DNA of 12,767 nt from JAULUH01 sp032111745 (lineage in GTDB: Bacteria > Chloroflexota > Anaerolineae > JAAEKA01): assembly GCA_032111745.1 (NCBI GenBank), contig JAULUH010000316.1, positions 1 to 12,767 on the forward strand. Direction: 5' to 3'. Below are positions 5,856 to 12,767 of the stretch, in pieces. The notes beneath the pieces were generated by a model that was given only the letters and a program-made list of their open reading frames with translations, made no database searches and was not told where the DNA came from. Position numbers and translations under genes: made by a program. Positions within the stretch are counted from its first letter, which is position 1. The number at the start of each line of letters is the position of its first letter.

Positions 5856-6779
5856 TCATGCTCCCCGCCGCACGATGGCGTCGGCCAGGCGCGCCACCCG
5901 GGCCATGGCCCGCACGTCGTGCACCCGCACCAGGTCCGCGCCGCGGGCGATGGCCACGGCCACGGCCGCTGCCGTGCCCTCCAGGCGCTCCTCCGGGGGC
6001 AGGTCCAGGGTGTAGCCGATGAAGGACTTGCGGCTCGGCCCGGCCAGAATGGGATAGCCCATGGCCCGGAACTCGCCCAGCCGGTCGATCAGCTCCAGGT
6101 TCTGGGCCACGGTCTTGCCGAAGCCGAGGCCCGGATCCAGGATGATCCGCTGGTCGGGGATGCCGGCCCTGCGAGCCAGGTCGATGCTGATCTGCAGCTC
6201 GGCCTTGATATCCTCGACCAGGTTGTCGTAATCCATGCCCACGTAGCGGCCGCCCAGGGCCGGGTCGATGTGGACGTGCTCGCGGCGGCTGCGGTTGTGC
6301 ATCAGGATCACCGGGGCGGTGGCCGCCGCGGCCACGTTGGCCAGCTCGGGGTCCAGGCGCAGCCCCCACACGTCGTTGACCAGGGTCGCACCGGCGGCCA
6401 GCGCCGCCGCGGCCACGGCAGCCTTGGAGGTGTCTACAGAGATGGGCAAGGCCACCCCGGCGGCCGCTAGCGCGGAGATGACCGGAACTACCCGGCGTAG
6501 CTCCTCTGCCACAGACACGGCCGCGGACCCGGGCCGGGTGCTCTCGCCGCCCACGTCCAGCAGGTGCGCACCCTCGGCGGCGAAGCGCAGGCCCTGGGCC
6601 ACCGCGGCGTCGACCCAGCGCTCCACCCCCTCCCGGACCAATCCATCCCCGGAGAAGCTGTCCGGCGTGGCGTTGATGATGCCCATGACGTAGGTCTGGC
6701 GGCCCCAGGCCAACGTCGTGCCGCCAACCACCAACGGTGGCAAGGGCTCGAGGGCGGGGTGCAAGTTGGAACGCGTCAT
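5856..6779 (-). CDS. folP: Dihydropteroate synthase
   Basis: This enzyme joins dihydropterin pyrophosphate to p-aminobenzoate to make dihydropteroate in cytosolic folate synthesis and is the sulfonamide target. All signature lines of the TIM-barrel family are present: MGIINATPDSFSGDG (32-46, first pterin-binding signature), VGGESTRPG (76-84), ISVDTSK (113-119), VNDVWG (134-139), VILMHNR (157-163), ILDPGLGFGKT (213-223), GPSRKSF (247-253) and RVHDV (285-289). The length of 307 residues is slightly more than usual, owing to a short N-terminal extension. ATG 6779 is the best start in reach although no clear Shine-Dalgarno site precedes it. It leads an operon with the dehydrogenase (ATGA overlap) and a small membrane protein, and is divergent from pstS. 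Confidence 0.95.
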   Translation of the reverse strand: MTRSNLHPALEPLPPLVVGGTTLAWGRQTYVMGIINATPDSFSGDGLVREGVERWVDAAVAQGLRFAAEGAHLLDVGGESTRPGSAAVSVAEELRRVVPVISALAAAGVALPISVDTSKAAVAAAALAAGATLVNDVWGLRLDPELANVAAAATAPVILMHNRSRREHVHIDPALGGRYVGMDYDNLVEDIKAELQISIDLARRAGIPDQRIILDPGLGFGKTVAQNLELIDRLGEFRAMGYPILAGPSRKSFIGYTLDLPPEERLEGTAAAVAVAIARGADLVRVHDVRAMARVARLADAIVRRGA

Positions 6780-6907
6780 GGGCGGGGCCTGGCGGAACTG
6801 GAGTGTGGTGTGGGTGTGACCGACGCGCCACGCCAGCAGTATAGCCCTTTGCCCGGCAATTGGCAAGCGTTCCTTCTCAAGAGGAGGATTCTTCAAACGT
6901 CCCCTTT

Positions 6908-7012
6908 GGCACAGCAGTTCGCCTCGGGGTCTCCTCTGGACTCCTCTGGTCCAAGGTCCGCTTTGCGTTCTCTGCGTCTCTGTGGTTTGCCTCTGGACTC
7001 CGGTTGCGACCT
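6908..7012. repeat. Degenerate pyrimidine-rich repeats (CTCTGG / TCTCTGTGG type)
   Basis: The stretch contains repeated CTCTGGACTCC (twice, around 6935 and 6991), CTCTGGTCC and TTCTCTGCGTCTCTGTGG. On the opposite strand it is an ACCACAGAGACGCAGAGAA-like string, a class seen in intergenic DNA of many environmental bacteria. It lies upstream of the pstS promoter boxes. Confidence 0.5.
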
Positions 7013-7041
7013 TTGGCATTTCTCGTGACATCGGGTACAAT
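7013..7041 (+). promoter_or_regulatory. Candidate sigma70-type promoter of the pst operon
   Basis: TTGGCA (7013-7018) and TACAAT (7036-7041) are separated by exactly 17 bp, each one mismatch from the sigma70 consensus. Transcription would start near 7048, giving a leader of about 57 nt before the GTG of pstS. The Pho-box-like repeats start 2 bp after the -10 box, so a regulator bound there would sit on the start site. Confidence 0.5.
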
Positions 7042-7042
7042 T

Positions 7043-7075
7043 TTAACTGTTCGTTAACGACACGTTATCGAACCG
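7043..7075. promoter_or_regulatory. Pho-box-like triple direct repeat
   Basis: Three units follow each other at an exact 11-bp period: TTAACTGTTCG (7043-7053), TTAACGACACG (7054-7064) and TTATCGAACCG (7065-7075). Binding sites of PhoB/PhoP-family response regulators are built as direct repeats with 11-bp periodicity (CTGTCAT in E. coli, TTAACA-like in Bacillus, TTAA-containing in cyanobacteria). The position just ahead of pstS fits phosphate control. What is seen is the repeat and its spacing; binding is inferred. The same region could also control folP on the other strand. Confidence 0.6.
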
Positions 7076-7104
7076 ATTCATCCCCTCGGCAAGGCCGCCA
7101 TCCC

Positions 7105-8013
7105 GTGCTACGCTATCGTCCCTTCCAGCCGCTGCTCGCCCTGTTGCTTCTTCTATCCCTCCTTCTAGCTGCCTGCCGGTCGCCAGATCAGACGGCCGGC
7201 GGCGCCGAGGCCAGTGCTGCCGGCCGGGGCGGTCGAGCCATTCAGAACAAGGGCTCCGATACCCTGGTCAACCTGGCCCTGGCCTGGGCCGAGGCCTATC
7301 GGGAGGTGGAGCCGACGGTGGATATCGCGGTCACCGGCGGCGGCTCCGGCACCGGCATCGCCGCCCTGATCAACGGCACCGTCGACATCGCCAACGCCTC
7401 CCGGGAGATGAAGGAGAACGAGATCGAGCAGGCCCGGGCGAACGGCATCGAGCCCGTGGAGCACCTGGTAGCTGTCGACGCCCTGGCCGTGATCGTCAAC
7501 CCGCAGAATCCCGTCAGCCAGCTCACCATTCCCCAGATCTCGGACATCTTCACCGGCCGCATCACCAACTGGCGGGAGGTGGGCGGACAAGACGAGCCCA
7601 TCATCCTGGTGTCGCGCGAGACCAACTCGGGCACCCATGTCTACTTCTTGGAGGAAATCGTGCGCCAGGGAGATGCCGATAGGGAGGATATCTTCGCGCC
7701 CCAGACCCTGCTCATGCCCTCCTCGGTGGGCATCACCAGCGAGATCCAGCGCAATCCCCATGCCATCGGCTACGACGGCCTGGGCTATGTGACCGAGCAT
7801 GAGAAGATGATCGGCGTTGCGCAAGATGCCGGGTCCCCCTACGTGCTGCCCAGCGTCGCCAGCGCCTCCGATGGCAGCTATCCCATCAGCCGCGGCCTCT
7901 ACATGTACACGGCGGGCGAGCCAGCCGGGGACATTGCCAGCTACATCGCCTGGATCAAGGGGCCTGCCGGGCAGCAGATCGTGGCCGACCTGGGCTTCGT
8001 GCCCCTGCCTTAG
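7105..8013 (+). CDS. pstS: Phosphate ABC transporter substrate-binding lipoprotein
   Basis: This is the extracytoplasmic phosphate receptor, lipid-anchored to the membrane, that delivers phosphate to PstC-PstA. The N-terminus (LRYRPFQPLLALLLLLSLLLAAC) is a lipoprotein signal with lipobox LAAC and anchor Cys24. The mature protein shows the PstS lines IQNKGSDTLVNLALAWAE, VTGGGSGTGIAALINGTVDIANASR in pieces, AVIVNPQNPVSQLT, IFTGRITNWREVGG and SRETNSGTHVYF, containing the Ser/Thr/Gly phosphate-binding loops. The length of 302 residues is normal. The start is GTG 7105, with AAGG about 11 nt upstream; the frame is open further upstream, but that part is promoter DNA. The stop lies 12 nt before pstC. 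It is the first gene of the operon, behind the Pho-box-like repeats. Confidence 0.95.
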   Translation: MLRYRPFQPLLALLLLLSLLLAACRSPDQTAGGAEASAAGRGGRAIQNKGSDTLVNLALAWAEAYREVEPTVDIAVTGGGSGTGIAALINGTVDIANASREMKENEIEQARANGIEPVEHLVAVDALAVIVNPQNPVSQLTIPQISDIFTGRITNWREVGGQDEPIILVSRETNSGTHVYFLEEIVRQGDADREDIFAPQTLLMPSSVGITSEIQRNPHAIGYDGLGYVTEHEKMIGVAQDAGSPYVLPSVASASDGSYPISRGLYMYTAGEPAGDIASYIAWIKGPAGQQIVADLGFVPLP

Positions 8014-8025
8014 GAGCGAGGTGCC

Positions 8026-8949
8026 ATGCAAGCTGACCAGGCTATGGCGGGGGCAACCACCCAGCGCCGGCGTCGCGAGGTAGTGATTGAGGGCCTCATT
8101 CGCCTGGCCGGCGTCTCGACCATCGTCATCGTCGGCCTGATCTTCCTGTTCCTGCTGAAAGAAGGCCTTAACACCTTCCTGGATATCCCCCTGCGGCAGC
8201 TCTTCGGCTCCCGCTGGTATCCCATCGAGGGCATCTATGGCCTGATGCCCCTGATCGTGGGCACGCTCCTGGTGACGGCCGGCGCCGTGATCATCGCCGT
8301 GCCCCTGGGCCTGGTGGCCGCCATCTACCTGGGCGAGATCGCCCCCCTGTGGCTGCGGGAGATCCTCAAGCCCCTGATCGAGGTGCTGGCCGGCATCCCA
8401 TCCATCGTGCTGGGCTTCCTGGGCTGGGTGGCCCTGGCCCCGATCATCCAGGGCCTGGGCGCGCCCACCGGCCTGACCGCGTTCACCGGCGCCCTGCTGC
8501 TGGCCTATATGTCCCTGCCCACCATCATCAGCATCTCCGAGGACGCCCTGTACGCGGTGCCCAAGGAGTACCGCGATGGGTCCCTGGCCATCGGCGCCAC
8601 CCAGTGGCAGACCATCTGGCGCGTGGTCCTGCCCGCGGCACGGTCAGGTTTGGTGATCGCGGTGATGCTGGGCATCGGCCGCGTCATCGGCGAGACCATG
8701 GCCGTGCTGATGGTCACCGGCAACGCGGCCAACATCCCCCCCTTTGGCCCCACCATGCTCTTCAACCCCGTGCGCACCATGACCGCCACCATCGCCGCCG
8801 AGATGGGCGAGGTCGCCCAGGGCAGCCTGCACTATAACGTGCTCTTCGGCATCGGCCTGATCCTCTTCCTGATCACCTTCGCCGTCAACTGGCTGGCCAC
8901 GCGGCTGGTGGGGGTCGACGCGGTCCGGCGCAAGGGAGGGCAGCTATGA
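8026..8949 (+). CDS. pstC: Phosphate ABC transporter permease PstC
   Basis: One of the two membrane subunits forming the phosphate channel. The 307-residue protein has a cytoplasmic basic N-terminus (QRRRREVVIEG), a first helix (VSTIVIVGLIFLFLL), the PstC-typical periplasmic loop with RQLFGSRWYPIEGIYGLMPL, and the BPD_transp_1 core with LIVGTLLVTAGAVIIAVPLG and VLAGIPSIVLGFLG. The cytoplasmic EAA loop that docks on the ATPase is EYRDGSLAIGATQWQTIWRV (about 183-202). Spacing to pstS is 12 nt, with a GAGG Shine-Dalgarno at 8018-8021. The stop overlaps the pstA start (ATGA), implying coupled translation. Confidence 0.95.
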   Translation: MQADQAMAGATTQRRRREVVIEGLIRLAGVSTIVIVGLIFLFLLKEGLNTFLDIPLRQLFGSRWYPIEGIYGLMPLIVGTLLVTAGAVIIAVPLGLVAAIYLGEIAPLWLREILKPLIEVLAGIPSIVLGFLGWVALAPIIQGLGAPTGLTAFTGALLLAYMSLPTIISISEDALYAVPKEYRDGSLAIGATQWQTIWRVVLPAARSGLVIAVMLGIGRVIGETMAVLMVTGNAANIPPFGPTMLFNPVRTMTATIAAEMGEVAQGSLHYNVLFGIGLILFLITFAVNWLATRLVGVDAVRRKGGQL

Positions 8950-9794
8950 TGAGCCGGCAGCAGACCCAGCAGCTGGCGGTGGGCCTGATCACCGGGATTG
9001 CCGTGCTGGTCTTCATCCCGGTCATCCTGGTCATCGCCTACCTGATCGTCAGCGGCATCGGCGCCATCAACTGGGAGTTCCTGACCGCAGCGCCGCGCAA
9101 TGGCATGAAGGAAGGCGGCATCATGCCCGCCATCTTCGGCACGCTGATCCTGACCATGGGCACGGCCATCGTCTCCATGCCCATCTCCATCGCCACGGCC
9201 ATCTACCTGGCTGAGTACGCTGGAAACAATCGACTGACCCGCACCATTCGCATGGCCATTGTCAACCTGGCCGGCATCCCATCCATCGTCTACGGCCTGT
9301 TTGGCCTGGGCGCCTTCGTGCTGGCCGCCGGGTTCGGCACCTCGATCCTGGCCGGCTCGCTGACCCTTGGCATCATGACCATGCCGGTGGTGATCAGCAC
9401 GGCCGAAGAGGCCATCAACTCGGTGCCCGAGCGCTTTCGTACCGTCAGCTTGAGCCTGGGCGCTACCAAGTGGCAGACCATCCGCCACCAGGTGTTGCCT
9501 CACGCCCTGCCTGGCATCCTCACCGGCATGATCCTGGGCCTGAGCCGGGCGGCCGGCGAGACCGCGCCCATTCTGTTCACCGTGGCCGCGTTCTACGTGC
9601 CGTCGTTGCCCAGGTCGATCATGGACCAGACCATGGCCCTGCCCTATCACCTCTACGTGATCTCGACGCAGGTGCCCAACATGCCGTTGCAGATCCAGTA
9701 CGGCACGGCATTGGTGCTGCTGCTGATCACCCTGACCCTGACCCTGCTGGCGACCGCGGTGCGCACGACGGTTCGCCGCCGTCGCGACTGGTAG
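8946..9794 (+). CDS. pstA: Phosphate ABC transporter permease PstA
   Basis: The second channel subunit, 282 residues. An N-terminal helix (GLITGIAVLVFIPVILVIAYLIV) is followed by the PstA line GIGAINWEFLTAAPRNGMKEGGI and the permease core beginning PAIFGTLILTMGTAI, with VNLAGIPSIVYGLFGLG. The EAA loop is VPERFRTVSLSLGATKWQTI (about 159-178), then GLSRAAGETAPILF. It starts within the pstC stop (8946-8949), preceded by GGGAGG at 8935-8940; a second ATG follows immediately at 8949. Nothing is missing from the family pattern. The different EAA loops of PstC and PstA would allow each to prefer one of the two PstB proteins. Confidence 0.95.
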   Translation: MMSRQQTQQLAVGLITGIAVLVFIPVILVIAYLIVSGIGAINWEFLTAAPRNGMKEGGIMPAIFGTLILTMGTAIVSMPISIATAIYLAEYAGNNRLTRTIRMAIVNLAGIPSIVYGLFGLGAFVLAAGFGTSILAGSLTLGIMTMPVVISTAEEAINSVPERFRTVSLSLGATKWQTIRHQVLPHALPGILTGMILGLSRAAGETAPILFTVAAFYVPSLPRSIMDQTMALPYHLYVISTQVPNMPLQIQYGTALVLLLITLTLTLLATAVRTTVRRRRDW

Positions 9795-9820
9795 CCATCC
9801 CGGGCCGGAACCCTGAGACG

Positions 9821-10609
9821 ATGAGCACGATGGGAGTATCGGAACAGGCTGTGGATGCGAAGATCGCCATCCGCGACGTCTTCTACACCTACGCGGACGG
9901 GACCGAGGCCCTGCGCAATGTGTCCCTGGACGTGCGCCCGCACGAGATCTTCGTGCTGTTTGGCCCCTCGCGCAGCGGCAAGTCCACCCTGTTGCGCCTG
10001 CTGAACCGTTTGTCGGATCTGACCGAGGGCACCGTGTTCCTGGGCACGATCCTGTTCAACGGCTACGACATCTTCGCCCCCGGCACCGACGTATTCGACC
10101 TGCGGCGCCGCATCAGCATGGTCTTCGCCATCCCCACACCCCTGCCCGGCACCATCCGCGAGAATCTGACCTATGGCCTGCGCATGGCCGGTATGCGTGA
10201 CCAGGCTGAGTCCGCGGCTCGCGTCGAGCGCTCGCTGCAACAGGCCGCCCTGTGGGACGAGGTCAAGGACCGCCTGGACACCTCGGCCATGGCCCTCTCG
10301 GGAGGGCAGAAGCAGCGGCTGTGCATCGCGCGCAGCCTGGCCCTGGAGCCCGAGGTGATCCTGCTGGACAACCCGACCTCCGGTCTGGACCCGCTGTCGA
10401 CGGCCGTGGTAGAGGAGACCCTGCGGGAGCTGAAGGCGCGGTATACCATCATCATGGTGCCCCACAGCGTGCAGCAGGCGGCGCGCCTGGCGGATCGGGC
10501 GGGCTTCCTGCTCACCGGCGAGCTGGTAGAGGTAGACACCGCGTCCAGCCTGTTCGTGCGGCCCAAGGACCAGCGCACCGAGGACTATGTCACCGGGCGC
10601 TTTGGCTAA
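9821..10609 (+). CDS. pstB1: Phosphate ABC transporter ATPase PstB1, with a degenerate catalytic site
   Basis: A 262-residue ABC ATPase of the PstB family. Present: A-loop region YTYADG, Walker A GPSRSGKST (48-56), signature LSGGQKQRLCIARSLA (159-174), Walker B VILLD (179-183), D-loop SGLDP, and the H-loop His215 (VPHSVQQAAR, against the usual VTHNMQQAAR). Two key residues are changed. The Q-loop, normally MVFQRPNPFP, is MVFAIPTPLP, so Gln becomes Ala103 (codon 10127-10129). The catalytic Glu after Walker B is Asn184 (LLDNPTS instead of MDEPTS, codon 10370-10372). The frame is otherwise full-length and well conserved, so it is not a decaying gene. It probably pairs with PstB2. ATG 9821 is taken as the start; the Shine-Dalgarno signal is weak and ATG 9830 is an alternative. 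Confidence 0.92.
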   Translation: MSTMGVSEQAVDAKIAIRDVFYTYADGTEALRNVSLDVRPHEIFVLFGPSRSGKSTLLRLLNRLSDLTEGTVFLGTILFNGYDIFAPGTDVFDLRRRISMVFAIPTPLPGTIRENLTYGLRMAGMRDQAESAARVERSLQQAALWDEVKDRLDTSAMALSGGQKQRLCIARSLALEPEVILLDNPTSGLDPLSTAVVEETLRELKARYTIIMVPHSVQQAARLADRAGFLLTGELVEVDTASSLFVRPKDQRTEDYVTGRFG

Positions 10610-10619
10610 AGGATAGGGA

Positions 10620-11390
10620 ATGGGCCCTGGCCCCATGAACGACAAGATCGAAGTCATCGATTTCAATTTCTACTACGGCGATTTCCAGGCCCTGATCGAG
10701 CTCAGCCTGCCCATCCGCGAGCGGCAGATCACCGCCTTGATCGGGCCATCGGGCTGTGGCAAGTCGACATTTCTACGCTGTCTCAACCGTATGAACGATA
10801 CCATCAGCGGCACTCGGGCCACGGGACAGATCCTGCTGGATGGCCAGAACATCTACGATCCCGGCGTCGACGTCGTGGAGCTGCGCCACCGGGTGGGGAT
10901 GGTATTCCAGCGCCCCAATCCCTTTCCCCAGAGCATCTACGACAACGTCGCCTTTGGCCCGCGCGTGCTCAGTATGGCCCGCCAGCGCAGCCTGGACGAT
11001 ATCGTACGCGAGAGCCTGCAAGGTGCCGTCCTGTGGGACGAGGTGCGCCACCGGCTCAAAGATTCCGCCCTGGACCTGAACCCCGGCCAGCAGCAGCGCC
11101 TGTGCATCGCCCGCACCATCGCGGTCCAGCCCGAGGTGATCCTGATGGACGAGCCGTGCTCGGCCCTGGATCCCGTGGCCACGTTGCGCGTCGAGGACCT
11201 GATGCGCCACCTGGCCCGGGACTACACCATCGTCATCGTGACCCATAACATGCAGCAGGCGGCCCGGGCGTCCGACTGGACCGGCTTCTTCTGGCTGGGC
11301 CGCCTGGTGGAGTTCAACCGGACCGAGGCCCTGTTCAGCTCTCCCAAGGAGGAGCTGACCGAGTCCTATATCACCGGCCGTCGCGGCTGA
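10620..11390 (+). CDS. pstB2: Phosphate ABC transporter ATPase PstB2, with an altered signature motif
   Basis: A 256-residue PstB-family ATPase. Walker A is GPSGCGKST (42-50), followed by LNRMNDTI; the Q-loop is canonical (GMVFQRPNPFPQSIYDNVAFG, Gln96 in its middle). Walker B and catalytic Glu are VILMDEPCSALDP (Asp177, Glu178), and the H-loop is VTHNMQQAAR (His209). The ABC signature, LSGGQ in the family, reads LNPGQ (153-157; codons 11079-11084 for Asn-Pro), although the following QQRLCIARTIA is normal. This is the mirror image of PstB1, which keeps the signature but lacks catalytic residues. The start at 10620 has AAAGGA 7 nt upstream; ATG 10635 is in frame as an alternative. It starts 10 nt after pstB1 ends. 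Confidence 0.93.
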   Translation: MGPGPMNDKIEVIDFNFYYGDFQALIELSLPIRERQITALIGPSGCGKSTFLRCLNRMNDTISGTRATGQILLDGQNIYDPGVDVVELRHRVGMVFQRPNPFPQSIYDNVAFGPRVLSMARQRSLDDIVRESLQGAVLWDEVRHRLKDSALDLNPGQQQRLCIARTIAVQPEVILMDEPCSALDPVATLRVEDLMRHLARDYTIVIVTHNMQQAARASDWTGFFWLGRLVEFNRTEALFSSPKEELTESYITGRRG

Positions 11391-11458
11391 GCACGTGCTG
11401 CGACCAACTCAAAATCTGGCCTTGCGGTGGCCTGGCACTGCAGTGAGGAGGGCACCTC

Positions 11459-12145
11459 ATGGGCATCCGGGTGCGATTTGAGCAACAACTGAGCGAGCTG
11501 CGCGACCAGGTCGTCCAGATGGGAGGGATGGTCGAGGAGGAGTTGGTTGTCGCCCTGGAGGCCCTGGCTGCGCTGGACCTGGAGCAGGCGCGGCAGGTCC
11601 ATGTGCTGGATGCCGCGGTCAACGCCCGGCGCTACGAGATCGAGGAGCAGTGCTTCGCCCTGATCGTCACCCAGCAGCCGGCCGCGCGCGATCTGCGCTT
11701 CATTGTGACCGTCATGAACATGATCGTCGACCTGGAGCGCATGGGTGACCAGGCCAAGGGTATTGCCAAGGTCGTGCCGCACATGGTGCAGTCGCCCGAC
11801 CTGCCGCAGCCCCCGGAGCTGGCCCAGATGGGCCAGCTGGCGCGGCGCATGTTGAACGGGGCCCTGGCGGCCTATGCCGGCGACAACGTGGAGCTGGCCC
11901 GGCTGGTGGCGGCCCAGGACGACGAGGTCGACCATCTGTACGCCAGGGTTTTTGGCTCTATCATGCACCACATGGCAGGGGTGGAGACCAGTGACCGCAT
12001 CGAGGCCTCCTACGAGGCCCTGCGCGCGGCGCGTGAGCTGGAGCGCTTCGCCGACCTGGCGACCAATCTCGCCGAGCGCGTGATCTACATGGTGACCGGC
12101 AAGATCGACGAGATCAACGTCGACCGCGACGACTCGACCGGGTGA
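11459..12145 (+). CDS. phoU: Phosphate signalling protein PhoU (first copy)
   Basis: PhoU is a cytosolic helical-bundle protein that links the Pst transporter to the PhoR-type sensor kinase and limits phosphate uptake when phosphate is plentiful. The 228-residue protein shows the two three-helix repeats: RFEQQLSELRDQVVQMG at the start, QPAARDLRFIVTVMNMIVDLERMGDQAKGIAK (about 76-107), and the second-half counterpart RAARELERFADLATNLAERVIYM (about 190-212). The DLERMGDQ and ELERFADL stretches are the metal-coordinating PhoU motifs. The start at ATG 11459 is supported by GAGGAGG at 11444-11450. It follows pstB2 after a 68-bp spacer that contains the palindrome CACTGCAGTG but no obvious terminator. 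Confidence 0.93.
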   Translation: MGIRVRFEQQLSELRDQVVQMGGMVEEELVVALEALAALDLEQARQVHVLDAAVNARRYEIEEQCFALIVTQQPAARDLRFIVTVMNMIVDLERMGDQAKGIAKVVPHMVQSPDLPQPPELAQMGQLARRMLNGALAAYAGDNVELARLVAAQDDEVDHLYARVFGSIMHHMAGVETSDRIEASYEALRAARELERFADLATNLAERVIYMVTGKIDEINVDRDDSTG

Positions 12146-12180
12146 CGGCCGCCTGTGATGTTTGGGCAGCGAGGTGGTGG

Positions 12181-12767
12181 ATGACCGAAATTCGCAGTAC
12201 CTTTCACCGGGAACTCGGCGACCTGCGCGATGATATCTTGCGCATGGGGAGCCAGGTGGACGAGGAGCTGGGCATGGCCCTGGAGGCCCTGGACCGCCTG
12301 GACAGCCGCCTGGCCGGCCAGGTGCCCACTTATGACCAGACCATCAATCGCGAGCGCTATGACCTGGAGAACAAGTGCATCTGGCTCATCGCCTCCCAGC
12401 AGCCCACGGCCCGCGATCTGCGCTTCATCGTGACCGTCATGAGCATGAACGTGGACCTGGAGCGCATGGGTGACCAGGCCAAGGGGATCGCCAAGTTCGT
12501 GCCGCACCTGGTGCAGTATCCCCAGGTGGCCCGCTGGCCGGAGATCGCCGCCATGGGCGGCATCGTGCGGGATATGCTGCAGGATGTGATGCGGGCTTAC
12601 GCCGAGGATGACGTGGACCTGGCCCGTTCCGTCGCCGAGCGCGACAGCAGGGTCGACTCGCTGTATGCCCAGCTGTTTACCCAGGTCATGTACCACATGG
12701 CCGAAGCCCGGGAGCCGGCGGAGATCGAGGCCCATTACGACATCCTGCGGGTGGCCCGGGAGCTGGA
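12181..12767 (+). CDS. phoU: Phosphate signalling protein PhoU (second copy, cut by the window edge)
   Basis: From ATG 12181 the frame stays open to the right edge, giving 195 residues. It begins MTEIRSTFHRELGDLRDDIL and contains QPTARDLRFIVTVMSMNVDL, ERMGDQAKGIAKFVPHLVQ and RVARELE, aligning with phoU1 along its whole length with one extra residue early on. It is a tandem paralogue; a 32-bp stretch is identical in the two genes (11729-11760 and 12454-12485), which could reflect conversion or strong codon constraint. GAGG at 12171-12174 precedes the start, and the spacing from phoU1 is 35 bp. About 30 residues plus the stop should lie beyond the window. Confidence 0.9.
   Translation, partial: MTEIRSTFHRELGDLRDDILRMGSQVDEELGMALEALDRLDSRLAGQVPTYDQTINRERYDLENKCIWLIASQQPTARDLRFIVTVMSMNVDLERMGDQAKGIAKFVPHLVQYPQVARWPEIAAMGGIVRDMLQDVMRAYAEDDVDLARSVAERDSRVDSLYAQLFTQVMYHMAEAREPAEIEAHYDILRVAREL

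Larger units (their letters stand above)
6780..7104. other. Divergent control region between folP and pstS
   Basis: No gene is visible in these 325 bp. The left and middle part (about 6880-7012) is rich in TCTCTG / CTCTGGACTCC-type short repeats; the phrase CTCTGCGTCTCTGTGG belongs to a widespread class of intergenic repeats that yield spurious TTETQRTQ peptides. The right part holds the pstS promoter and the Pho-box-like repeats. The folP promoter must also read leftwards from here. Confidence 0.6.

Noticed and set aside
5859..6831. Upstream part of the long minus-strand frame ahead of the folP-linked dehydrogenase
   Set aside because: It is Gly/Arg/Pro-rich nonsense overlapping folP, whose signature motifs are all in the other frame; the dehydrogenase starts at 5853 or 5859.
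6982..7104. Upstream extension of pstS
   Set aside because: It covers the promoter and the 11-bp repeats and would put the lipoprotein signal 41 residues into the protein.
9821..10609. pstB1 as a pseudogene
   Set aside because: The frame is full length, with Walker A, LSGGQ, D-loop and His intact and family-like sequence throughout; changes are confined to specific catalytic positions that the partner protein can supply.

Overview
The window is GC-rich bacterial chromosome. Its gene families (a MalT-like LuxR C-terminus, a long TspO/MBR-type membrane protein, a lipoprotein PstS, tandem pstB and tandem phoU genes, short tandem repeats in the spacers) look most like Chloroflexota, perhaps an Anaerolineae/Caldilineae relative. 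That is a judgement from protein style; no marker gene fixes it.

Layout. (1) Positions 1 to about 1100 are a graveyard of broken genes: the C-terminus of a LuxR regulator, a scrap of a NarL-type histidine kinase, the C-terminus of an IS transposase, a hypothetical gene lacking its end, and (minus strand) a short-chain dehydrogenase cut off before its YxxxK motif. (2) Positions 964-4141, minus strand, carry a DNA photolyase, a TspO-like membrane protein and the truncated dehydrogenase, a combination that suggests a light or oxidative stress group. (3) Positions 4283-4702, minus, hold a lone small membrane protein with a strong Shine-Dalgarno site. (4) Positions 4810-6779, minus, are a tight operon: folP (dihydropteroate synthase), an unusual short-chain dehydrogenase and a 90-residue membrane protein. 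(5) Positions 6780-7104 are the divergent control region, with a good sigma70-like promoter and three direct repeats at 11-bp spacing that resemble a Pho box. (6) From 7105 to the right edge runs a phosphate-uptake operon on the plus strand: pstS, pstC, pstA, pstB1, pstB2, phoU1, phoU2 (the last cut by the window edge).

How the genes work together. PstS is the lipid-anchored phosphate receptor, PstC and PstA form the channel, and the two PstB proteins are the ATPases. The PhoU proteins normally link transporter state to Pho signalling; no PhoR/PhoB-type pair is visible here.

The most notable observation concerns the two ATPases. Both carry substitutions in conserved ABC motifs, and the substitutions are complementary. 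PstB1 has lost the Q-loop Gln and the catalytic Glu after Walker B but keeps LSGGQ. PstB2 keeps all catalytic residues but has LNPGQ instead of LSGGQ. In a PstB1-PstB2 heterodimer every one of these changes would fall in the same composite ATP site, leaving one canonical and one degenerate site. This predicts an asymmetric, obligately heterodimeric Pst ATPase, unlike the usual PstB homodimer.
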